A stretch of DNA of 28,981 nt, taken from IMG/VR virus record IMGVR_UViG_3300028595_000051, positions 1 through 28,981 of that record; one strand, written 5' to 3'. A program made the translations under genes and the position numbers. Shown here piece by piece: positions 8,157 through 16,000 of this stretch (its first letter is position 1; every line of letters starts with the position of its first letter). Below the pieces are notes generated by a model. It was not told where the DNA came from. It worked only from the letters and a program-made list of their open reading frames with translations, and ran no database searches. The stretch comes from a virus.

Positions 8157-8447
8157 TTATCCAACAACCCTGTACAGCTTACCACTACCCTTAATTTGCT
8201 TAACGGTATCAATATTAATGCACCTGTAACCTTCAGACTGCAAATCATACACACTCACAAGGTTAGGCTTATGTGCGATATTACTCTTCCCTCCCTTGAG
8301 ATACTTCGTTACACGCTGTCTACAAACCATCTCCCTGTCGCTCCCATCCTTCTTAACAAAAACAACACTGGCAATCTTACCATTAGAAAACACATTGTCA
8401 AGAACACCACTAACAGCATCTCTTTTAATCTCAATAGCATCTTTCAT
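8157..8447 (-). CDS. SH3-fold-like phage protein (DUF2693-type), first gene of the early operon
   Basis: About 96 aa. The pattern ASVVFVKKDGSDREMVCR, then VTKYLKGGK, then NLVSVYDLQSEGYRCINIDT matches my memory of a small SH3-like beta-barrel protein family common in phages, often listed as DUF2693 or WYL-like. The biochemical role is not established. As the first gene after the early promoters it could be regulatory; that is inference. Tandem ATGs occur at 8450 and 8447. The ribosome binding site GAGGTGAT gives the better distance (7 nt from GAGG) to 8447. Stop TAA. Confidence 0.8.
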   Translation of the reverse strand: MKDAIEIKRDAVSGVLDNVFSNGKIASVVFVKKDGSDREMVCRQRVTKYLKGGKSNIAHKPNLVSVYDLQSEGYRCINIDTVKQIKGSGKLYRVVG

Positions 8448-8486
8448 CATATCACCTCATATGTTGTCAATACATGCAAAAACAAA

Positions 8487-8517
8487 AAGCCATGACAGTT
8501 AATTACCATCATGGCTT
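8487..8517 (-). terminator. Intrinsic terminator hairpin upstream of the early operon
   Basis: AAGCCATGA (8487-8495) pairs with TCATGGCTT (8509-8517), a perfect 9-bp stem with a 13-nt loop. On the minus strand it is followed by TTTTTGTTTTT. On the plus strand it is followed by CTTTT, so it may work both ways. It would stop transcripts arriving from the structural genes. It overlaps the expected start point of the adjacent promoter at 8520-8548. Confidence 0.75.
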
Positions 8518-8519
8518 CT

Positions 8520-8548
8520 TTTATACACCTACAGATTTTTATTGTCAA
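8520..8548 (-). promoter_or_regulatory. Sigma70-type early promoter P1
   Basis: On the minus strand TTGACA (8548-8543) and TATAAA (8525-8520) are separated by exactly 17 nt: a perfect -35 and a 5/6 -10. The predicted start is near 8513, about 65 nt before the first early gene. It should drive the early/replication operon. The prediction is from sequence only. Confidence 0.8.
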
Positions 8549-8599
8549 CAGATTTCTTCAGATATCTTGAAAAGTCTACTTTTACTACTTTGTGGTACC

Positions 8600-8629
8600 A
8601 TCGTAGAATGATCATTCTAAAGTTGTCAA
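8600..8629 (-). promoter_or_regulatory. Sigma70-type promoter P2 with palindromic operator
   Basis: On the minus strand TTGACA (8629-8624) and TACGAT (8605-8600) are 18 nt apart. The spacer contains the perfect 16-bp palindrome TAGAATGATCATTCTA (8604-8619). A palindrome lying between the boxes is a typical repressor operator position, so P2 may be repressed by a dimeric phage or host regulator. No repressor gene was recognised in the window. Confidence 0.65.
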
Positions 8630-8684
8630 GGACTGCCCCTAAAAAAATATTTCCTTTAAAATCAAGGGTTTACAAAATAATCTC

Positions 8685-8740
8685 TTGACAAGTAATGTTG
8701 GCATGCTTATTGTAATATTAAGGGTGTTTAACAAGCATGC
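8685..8740 (+). promoter_or_regulatory. Plus-strand promoter candidate with flanking inverted repeat
   Basis: TTGACA (8685-8690) and TATTGT (8708-8713) are 17 nt apart (perfect -35, 4/6 -10). The inverted repeat GCATGCTT (8701-8708) / AAGCATGC (8733-8740) spans the -10 and the expected start. It would transcribe rightward, against all genes, so any product would be an antisense or untranslated RNA; I see no credible gene after it. It could also be a protein-binding site only. Confidence 0.4.
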
Positions 8741-8959
8741 TATTTGCTTTTGCTTCTTGCGATTGCATATTGAAGTCTGCACTTATTAATAAATAATATT
8801 TAAAAAATAAAAAATAAATCAATAAGATTGCAGTATGCATACTTCAGTATGAAGATTGCTATTTAAGCTTGCATTTTACGGTTACATCTTGCAGTTGTAT
8901 TCTATGATTGCGTCCTTAGGCTTTCCTTTGTTGCTGCTATCTATATCCATACTACATTA
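8741..8959. other. Non-coding AT-rich region with repeated GATTGC hexamers; candidate origin
   Basis: No credible gene. GATTGC occurs exactly at 8761, 8826, 8854 and 8906, with further TTGC-rich sequence around 8743-8760. An A/T tract (about 8772-8824) is almost free of G and C. Dyads include AGTATGCATACT (8832-8843) and CATAC-TTCA-GTATG just after it. Clustered short repeats beside an AT-rich tract are the general pattern of a replication origin, and the replication operon begins just downstream. This is a suggestion, not a demonstration. Confidence 0.35.
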
Positions 8960-9481
8960 CTACTCACTTTTAATGATAACAGGGTCAACTACTTGTTTGT
9001 CAACAACAGTAGGCTCTACTACTTGTCTATTAACAATAGTTGGTGTTGCAGTACCAGAATTATCGGTATCACCAATATTGATAGGATTATTACTGTTTGA
9101 GCTTATACTTCCACTATCTCCGTTGTTAATTATAGTTCCACCAACATTCCCTATCACTTCCTTAGCAGCCCATCCTCCACTTAATACAGAAGCCGGTGTT
9201 GATTGCAACACTACTTTCAATCCATCAACAACAGGGTTACTTGCTTCCTTTATTGCTGGTTTTTGGATATTTGTGTTGTTTACAATAAAAATAGTTCCAT
9301 CTGGCGCTCTCATTTCTGCTATTGGCTTATTAGCAGCCTACATATAAACCATATTGGTTTCTTTTCGGGCATTATAATATGCCTTATAGTAAGTAGCCTT
9401 AGATTCGTAGTAGCTACTTGTACAGCCTGATAGCAGCAGCACAAAGCATATTGTAATAGTAAAACAAATTTTATTCCACAT
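8960..9481 (-). CDS. Phage lipoprotein gene interrupted by an in-frame TAG
   Basis: The reading frame begins at the ATG at 9481: MWNKICFTITICFVLLLSGC, a lipoprotein signal with lipobox LSGC and acceptor Cys20, then 27 residues to a TAG at 9338-9340. The same frame continues without a break for another 125 codons: ANKPIAEMRAPDGT, a Ser/Asn/Gly-rich middle and a Val-rich end (VVDKQVVDPVIIK). As I recall, phage lipoproteins of this type have a lipobox, a Tyr/Ala-rich helix and a VVDPV-like tail in one polypeptide, so the two halves look like one ~172-aa protein. CAG to TAG would explain the break. The product may be a 47-aa lipoprotein, a readthrough protein, or nothing. The start overlaps the fibre-assembly gene by 11 nt. 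It ends TAG TAA. Confidence 0.65.
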
Positions 9482-10019
9482 ATTGAAACTCATTTATCTT
9501 ATCACCAGCCATCCATATAGCGTATTGTGTAAATACATCTTGCAGTCGGTAAGCATATGCATCAAGCACTTGTCCAAGTTCTGCTGCTGTGGTATCTCTT
9601 ATTGTGTCATCTGCGAGTATCCAACCTTGTGTTGTTTCATCAGGAAGATTATTCCTGTCTGCTGTTTCAATGGCAGTTCTCATGTTATCCCGTGACTGTT
9701 GATTAATATCCCACAAAACATTCAAAACAGTTATTGGAGAGTCTGCTACTTCATCTCTGTAAGATTTTGCTGTTGAAATATTTTTCTCTATAAACGCTTC
9801 ATTTCCAGAATCCGTCCTCTCCCATACCCCATCGTCTGAGTATATATAGTAGTTATCTTTATAATCATCTGGAATCGAAGAAATCTCAATTAATTCGTGT
9901 GTTGTTGTTGTAATATTCGGCGCTTTACAGTCTTTCAATACAGCACCTGTCGATTTAAGTGTTATATACTTTCCATGAGCAATTACTTTGCCGGATTGTT
10001 TTTCTTTTATTATTCTCAT
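9471..10019 (-). CDS. Tail fibre assembly-like protein (DUF4376-type C-terminus)
   Basis: 182 aa. The N-terminal part (RIIKEKQSGKVIAHGKYI...DDYKDNYYIYSDDGVW) is a small beta-rich domain. The C-terminal ~80 residues (MRTAIETADRNNLP, GWILADDTIRDTTAAELGQV, RLQDVFTQYAIW) follow the DUF4376 pattern found in proteins encoded just after phage tail fibres. A role in fibre folding or attachment is inferred from position. The ATG at 10019 has AAAGG about 10 nt upstream. Its end overlaps the start of the lipoprotein gene. Confidence 0.78.
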   Translation of the reverse strand: MRIIKEKQSGKVIAHGKYITLKSTGAVLKDCKAPNITTTTHELIEISSIPDDYKDNYYIYSDDGVWERTDSGNEAFIEKNISTAKSYRDEVADSPITVLNVLWDINQQSRDNMRTAIETADRNNLPDETTQGWILADDTIRDTTAAELGQVLDAYAYRLQDVFTQYAIWMAGDKINEFQYVE

Positions 10020-10076
10020 ATTTTAACAACCTTTATTTTTGTTTATACTATTCATCTACTCAATCTTGTAGCACAG

Positions 10077-11987
10077 TTAAAACATGTTTGTTGTCAATGG
10101 GTAGCATTTTCCTTTACCGCTGTCACTATTGTCTGCAAAGCACACAACAGCTTGAGTACTTGAAAATGTTGTTACTGATATGTAGGATGTATTTCCACTT
10201 TCAAACTCAACAGCAGTTCCTGGAATTATTGTAGTTCCACCATCTATATCCAGTAAACATACTTTTCCTTCACTACTATCATCACTGTCTGCAAAACAAA
10301 CAACAGCTTGAGTGCTTGAAAGTATTGTTACTGATATATTGATTGCAGCTCTACTTTCAAACTCAACAGCAGTTCCTGGAGTTATTGTAGTTCCACCATC
10401 TATATCCAGTAAACATGCTTTTCCTTTGTTGCTGTCACCCTGATCTGTAAAACAAACAACAGCTTGAGTGCTTGAAAGTTTTGTTACTGATATGCAGGTT
10501 GTAACTCCACTTTCAAAATCAACAGCAGTTCCTGGAGTTATTGTAATCCCGCCGTCTATATCCAGTAAACATGCTTTTCCTTTGTTGCTGTCACCTGTGT
10601 CTGAAAAACAAACAATAGCTTGAGTGTTTGAAAGTGTTGTTGCTGATACATAACCTGTAGCTCCACTTTCAAACTCAACAGCAGTTCCTGGAGTTATTGT
10701 AGTACCTCCATCTATATCCAGTAAACATGCTTTTCCTTTACTACTGTCACCCTGATCTGTAAAACAAACAACAGCTTGAGTGCTTGAAAGTATTGTTACT
10801 GAATTGTAGAGTGTAGCTCCACTTTCAAAGTCAACAGCAGTTCCTGGAGTTATTGTAGTACCTCCATCTATATCCAGTAAACATGCTTTTCCTTTGTTGC
10901 TGTCACCCTGATCTGTAAAACAAACAACAGCTTGAGTACTTGAAAGTGTTGCTACTGATATGTAGGTTGTAGCTCCACTTTCAAAATCAATAGCAGTTCC
11001 TGGAGTTATTGTAGTGCCATCTATATCCAGTAAACATGCTTTTCCTTTGTTGCTGTCACTACCATCCCTAAAACATACAATAGCTTGAGTGCTTGAAAGT
11101 GTTGCTACTGATATATAAGACGTACCTCCACTTTCAAAAAGAGTGGTTAAAAAGTAATCAACAGAATCAGTTTCATTTGAACTTAAAGTAAAAATCTGCC
11201 ATGTCCCGTCTGAAGTTGTTCTATCTAACAGTTGAACAAAACAGTAATCACCACTTGAGAATGAGTATAAGTATTTACTACTGTTGTCTTTAATATTTAT
11301 TTGATTCTCACCTGCATTTTTTATCAAAAAACAAAGCCCGGTCGCCATAGTAGTTGCGTCTGGTAGATAAATATAACATCCGTAAGCAGTTGTTGTGATT
11401 TCCTGTACAAAATTACTTGTTGATGATAATGTGATATCACTTGAAGTTGAGACAGTAGATGCACCGCCACTACCACCTTTTATTGAATTTTCAACAGTGA
11501 TTTTCCAATACGTACCATCATCTGTGTTTGGTTGTATTGTTTGGCTATGTGCTTGTTGTGCTGTATATGCCCTATAATCTGCATTTGGATCTAACACTAC
11601 ATCACCTGCACTCCAACTATCACCAGAAGACCAGACCACTGCATTGGCAGACAAAGCAGAAGCGTTTGCTGCTGATTCTGCAAGAAGAACTTGTTGAGCT
11701 GCAAGATCTTTTTGTTCTTCTGCCTTTGCACTCCAATGTTTTGCACTGTACTTCCCTGCCTCAACTTCACTATCCTCTGCTTTGTCTGCCCATTCTTCGG
11801 CTTTATCTCTTGCATCTTCAGCTTCACCGGCGATAGTATTTATTTGACCTGAAAGTGTATTTAACTCATCTGGCATATCCTCAATGTACCCAACAAAAGC
11901 ATCTGATCTGTCTGAAAATGTATCAGGATCTTGTCTACTTGGTGCTGTTGGCGCAGATGAGATTGTTTGTGTTATATCTGTTGCCAT
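10077..11987 (-). CDS. Tail fibre / receptor-binding protein with seven-repeat C-terminus
   Basis: 636 aa. Residues 1-110: N-terminal virion-attachment and coiled-coil region rich in Ala/Glu/Lys (EDARDKAEEWADKAEDSEVE). About 115-170: a carbohydrate-binding-like module with WSSGDSWSAGDVV and a later DGTYWKI. About 175-283: a Ser/Thr-rich beta region. 284-636: seven copies of a ~52-aa repeat, the last one shortened to 42 aa. Each contains FESG, SSTQAVVCF, KGKACLLDIDG and ITPGTA. Seven such units suggest a seven-bladed beta-propeller, a common sugar-binding shape. The ATG at 11987 has AAAGGAAA upstream. It lies between a distal tail gene and the fibre-assembly gene, which supports a role in host recognition. 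Confidence 0.8.
   Translation of the reverse strand: MATDITQTISSAPTAPSRQDPDTFSDRSDAFVGYIEDMPDELNTLSGQINTIAGEAEDARDKAEEWADKAEDSEVEAGKYSAKHWSAKAEEQKDLAAQQVLLAESAANASALSANAVVWSSGDSWSAGDVVLDPNADYRAYTAQQAHSQTIQPNTDDGTYWKITVENSIKGGSGGASTVSTSSDITLSSTSNFVQEITTTAYGCYIYLPDATTMATGLCFLIKNAGENQINIKDNSSKYLYSFSSGDYCFVQLLDRTTSDGTWQIFTLSSNETDSVDYFLTTLFESGGTSYISVATLSSTQAIVCFRDGSDSNKGKACLLDIDGTTITPGTAIDFESGATTYISVATLSSTQAVVCFTDQGDSNKGKACLLDIDGGTTITPGTAVDFESGATLYNSVTILSSTQAVVCFTDQGDSSKGKACLLDIDGGTTITPGTAVEFESGATGYVSATTLSNTQAIVCFSDTGDSNKGKACLLDIDGGITITPGTAVDFESGVTTCISVTKLSSTQAVVCFTDQGDSNKGKACLLDIDGGTTITPGTAVEFESRAAINISVTILSSTQAVVCFADSDDSSEGKVCLLDIDGGTTIIPGTAVEFESGNTSYISVTTFSSTQAVVCFADNSDSGKGKCYPLTTNMF
10080..11138 (-). 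repeat. Seven in-frame ~156-bp repeats inside the fibre gene
   Basis: Units begin (phenylalanine codon) at 11138, 10985, 10829, 10673, 10517, 10361 and 10205. The first is 153 bp, the next five are 156 bp, and the last runs 126 bp to the end of the coding sequence. DNA identity between units is high, with long identical blocks around TCTATATCCAGTAAACATGC on the plus strand. Copy number could change by recombination. Confidence 0.92.
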
Positions 11988-12011
11988 TTTGTTTCCTTTA
12001 GTTTACTGTTG

Positions 12012-13022
12012 TTAAATTATCCCTTCGATTTCAAGAGAACATTCTGATAAATTAATATTACTTATTACAATATTGAAACTTTTAGGTATCCCGTATATCA
12101 ACAGGTTATCAAAAGCAGTGCCATTATCGTTTCCTTGCCACACTGTAGGCCTTGCTCTTAATTGTGTTATGACTGAATTTATAATATTCAGTTTGCTATT
12201 TTCTATAATAAGATCGCATTCCATTAACTTCCTGTAATTACCTTCTTGTATGTAATGGCTACCAAACGTTTCATCGAAAATTTTCTTACTATAATCTTCT
12301 ATTCCTGTGGATACGCCATATCTAAGATCTCCAATTACATACTCTCTTCCTGGTATTACCATACCTACACTACAATCAAGGTCAGCATATTTTTCAAATT
12401 CTATCTCAAGAATCATATTATTGTATAATCCGCCAATCGTTAGAGGATTCGCAAGGTCTCTTGTATATGAGAAATCCTTAAAAAAATACTCGTACCAATC
12501 ATTCAGTGGTTGTGTAAGATCTATAATTGCATCGTCAATAATCTTATTGCTTTCTGCTACACTGCCCCAACTTGTGGTATTCCACCCGTTTATTGTAATA
12601 TTTTTTGCTTGTACATTTAAAAAAGCTATTGAAGTAATAGCTGAACATTTTATTCTTATTATTATATTTGATGAAGATGTCGTTACAGTATTGCTATATT
12701 GATCAAACATCTTGTACATATCTATAGCACCAAGTGTACTCCAATACAACGGAGATGTCTCAGGATTTTGCCCTCTATCATCAGTGCCTCCAGTACCAGT
12801 ATTGTCGTGCATATCTTGTAGTGCTACATACTGAACATAGCACCCATTTGTTACACCACTTGTATCAAGATAATATACAGTGTCACCCTCGTCATATGCA
12901 GATGTAGCGCTCCATATACCAGAGGTAGGGTCGCTACCCACACTGCTATAAATAAGAGTAGCGAACCCATCTGTATCTGAAGCATCTTCACTAATAATAT
13001 ATTGTGGAAGTATTGTCTTCAT
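12012..13022 (-). CDS. Distal tail / virion-associated protein with carbohydrate-binding-like module
   Basis: 336 aa. Residues about 36-105 contain IWSATSAYDEGDTVYYLD, then YVQYVALQDMHDN, then NPETSPLYWSTLGAIDMYKMFD: the W..YxxGD..Y / NP..P..W..LG..D.Y.MFD pattern seen in phage virion proteins with a carbohydrate-binding module. The remainder is beta-rich with no motif I recognise. It is the first gene after the tape measure, where the distal tail protein or hub is expected in lambda-like phages, so it is probably a tail-tip component. Its ATG overlaps the tape measure... rather, its own stop (TAA) lies 25 nt before the fibre start, and its start at 13022 shares one base with the tape measure stop. 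Confidence 0.65.
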   Translation of the reverse strand: MKTILPQYIISEDASDTDGFATLIYSSVGSDPTSGIWSATSAYDEGDTVYYLDTSGVTNGCYVQYVALQDMHDNTGTGGTDDRGQNPETSPLYWSTLGAIDMYKMFDQYSNTVTTSSSNIIIRIKCSAITSIAFLNVQAKNITINGWNTTSWGSVAESNKIIDDAIIDLTQPLNDWYEYFFKDFSYTRDLANPLTIGGLYNNMILEIEFEKYADLDCSVGMVIPGREYVIGDLRYGVSTGIEDYSKKIFDETFGSHYIQEGNYRKLMECDLIIENSKLNIINSVITQLRARPTVWQGNDNGTAFDNLLIYGIPKSFNIVISNINLSECSLEIEGII

Positions 13023-16000
13023 TATGCTGTTGCCTCTGCTGGAAGTCCAATATTATCCCACTTATCAAATACTTTTTGCATCTTCACATTTGCTTTCAAT
13101 AATTGATAATTGTAGGTGTTTGTTGTTCTGACTTCCTCTCTTAATTGTTTAACTTCTTCTACAAGTTCATCATTTTCAATATAAACAGAATTATAATTGT
13201 TTACACCACCCATCATAGCCATTGTGTCTTCATGGTTATAATATCTTGCTGGCCCTGTTGCTTCAAGCTCCATACCTCTCTCACCAACAATTCTAAGACC
13301 ACCTGTATGGTAACCACCAGTTGCAAAGTAATCTGGATCTGCGAAGAAGTCCTCTATTGCAGGGCCAACACTGTTCGTAAAAGTATTAAAACTGAAAGCT
13401 TTTCTATAAATAGAGTGAACATCGTAATGGTTTTTATCAAAATAATCATTATCACCGTCATACCTGTTAGCTTCTCTTAACATATTAGACAACCAAGATG
13501 CCTTTAAACCGCTTGGTGGTTTAGAGTAAAGATCGTAGCTGCTATCTATGGCATTAAGATAGTCTTCAAGATACTCTACTGCTTTTACTCCACTATAATC
13601 ACTTTTTGTCCATATCTTGTCAAGATCCCACTGGGAATACCCTTCCTCAACTTCAGGAATATCAGGTTTTTCAATTACAATATCTGATACAATAGATGAC
13701 CCGCCAGATGACCCGCCAGATGACCCGCCAGATGACCCGCCTGTATCTGTTGGTATTACTGAAGTTGTCGCATCATCTACCTCATCAACTACATCTCTTT
13801 GAGGTCTTACATATGAATCATTAATACTTGATGATGATGTTTCTCCACCCACAACACTAATGTCAACACTTATTGGTGTTATAAGGTCTGTTGTTAAGGT
13901 TGCATCATAACCTTGAGTTCTTAACAGGTTAATTTCTTTCCAAACATAAAGAAGCACATCATTAATAGAGAATGTACTCGCATTAAAAGCTTTAGGTAGA
14001 TTTGCAATTTCTTCTCCCCATGCACTCTCGTTGAAGCTTAAAAAAGCCTTTGTGAACTCCCCAAATGTGGTTTCTGTAAGTAACTGTTCTCCAGCAAGTG
14101 TTGTTGTTACAGTAGTATCGATAAAAGAATAAAATGGCGATGTACTATCCCAATTGTTCATTAGTGCAACAGCTTGTTCCGTAGTAATACCTCTACCTGT
14201 AAACTCTGCCACAATCTCTTTTGTTATGTCATTAAGAACCATTCCATTCTTAACAAGATAATCTTCAAAGCTACTATACTGGCTATTAGCCTCAGATGGT
14301 ATTAAATCTATTGTACCTGTAACAGGATCAAAAGATACACCACTATCAATATAGAAAGGTTTAAGACTTTCCCACGGTATTTCTTCACTTTCAACAAGTC
14401 CTATTGTTGTCACTACCTGAGTAAGATCTAAGTTGCAATCATCTAAATACTCGTAAAGATCTCCGTACCCGGTTCTTTCTGCAAGAAGCTCTATTGTAGT
14501 TTCAAAAGATTCAGTATCAAATTTAACAAGAGGGTCATTTAGGTATTGCTCCATGTTCTTCCAAGGACTTTTTGTACTTGAAAGAAGTATTGTTACAATA
14601 GCTTCTGAACTCCATTGGTATTTTGAATTTCCTGTGACAGGATTAAAAAGCTCATCCATAAGATTTTTAAAACTATCATAATTTGTAGTATCAAAAGCAG
14701 TAGATGCAAAAGCTACAACCGCGTCTGTTTGATAACCACCACTTTGATCTCTAAGGAAATTAAGACCTTCCAATCTTTCTGCTATTGTGAGTCCTTGACC
14801 CCATCCTGTATAGTTAGCATAAAAAGCTACTGTTGCTTCTGTTGCCCAACCACCACTCCCTTCTACTACAAACCTAAGTGCGTTCATAGCCTCTTCAAAC
14901 GTATTGTTTGCCGATAAAAATCTTGTTACTTCACCAACATAATTCACAACAGCATCTAAAGACCATAAGCCATTTTCGCTTGCAAAATTAAGAGTATTCA
15001 TGGCTGCTACAAAATCACCTTCAAAAGCAGTCTCAAGGTTAGTCTTAAATTCTATAAAGGCTGCACTTGAAAAATCAATACCTGCTTGTGTAAGTGCTTC
15101 AATATCTTCTTCAGAGAATACTTGTAAAAGTTCAAGCCTATCAATAGCAGTGTTAAGTTCTGTAGCGTCAACATTTACAGATTGAAGAGTCTCTGGAGAG
15201 AATATGTTAGAGTAATCCTGCAAGAAATTAATAAGATCAGAATCACCGGATAATATATCTGCAAGATCATTTACTATTTGTTGTTGTTGAAGCGCAATAC
15301 GATTAAAATCTACTTCTTGCAATCCACTACTACCAGCCTCAGCACTACCAAGATTTTGTGAATATTTCTGTGCTTTACTAATACCACTGATAACCCTTCC
15401 AAAAACACCTTGATAGGCATAAAGGTCTGTTTCAGAAGCCTTTGTGAGTTCAAGAAGTGTATTTGCAACATCAGGCAGCCTGTTCATAGCTTCTGCTGCT
15501 ACTGTAGGGTCTGCACTTAATGCTGCTGAAAGAGTAGATTCATACTCTTGTCTTGCTACTTGTAGTTTTTGTTGTGGGTTTAGTGTACTAAATTCACCTT
15601 GAAGTAAACTTGTAAGATAATCATCAAGTGTGTCTGAAAGCTGCTCAAACTCATCTGTGATATTACTGATAGTAGTGCCAAGAGTTGTGAAATCTGCTGT
15701 TAGTTGCTCAACGCTTACGTTTGCAGCTTCAGCAGCGCTAACAATAGCGGTATAATCACTACCAAGAAACTCATTAAGAAAAGAAATTCTTGTGTTTATA
15801 TCAGAAAGATCTACGTTGTATCGCTCTTCAAGTTGTGCAAGGGAGTATTCTTCTTCTCTACCTGTTATTGATGCTTTAGCCGCACCTATACTGCCAAGTC
15901 TTTGTGCTTGCAAGTCCATTGTAAGAGCATTTACAATAAGCCCACCGGCCCTGAAAATCTTATCGGAGAATCCTTCAACACCTTCTATTTCAAAAACACC

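Noticed and set aside
8856-9347. Plus-strand open frame of 163 codons opposite the lipoprotein gene
   Set aside because: Low-complexity hydrophobic translation that mirrors the Ser/Asn/Val-rich minus-strand gene; no ribosome binding site was evident.
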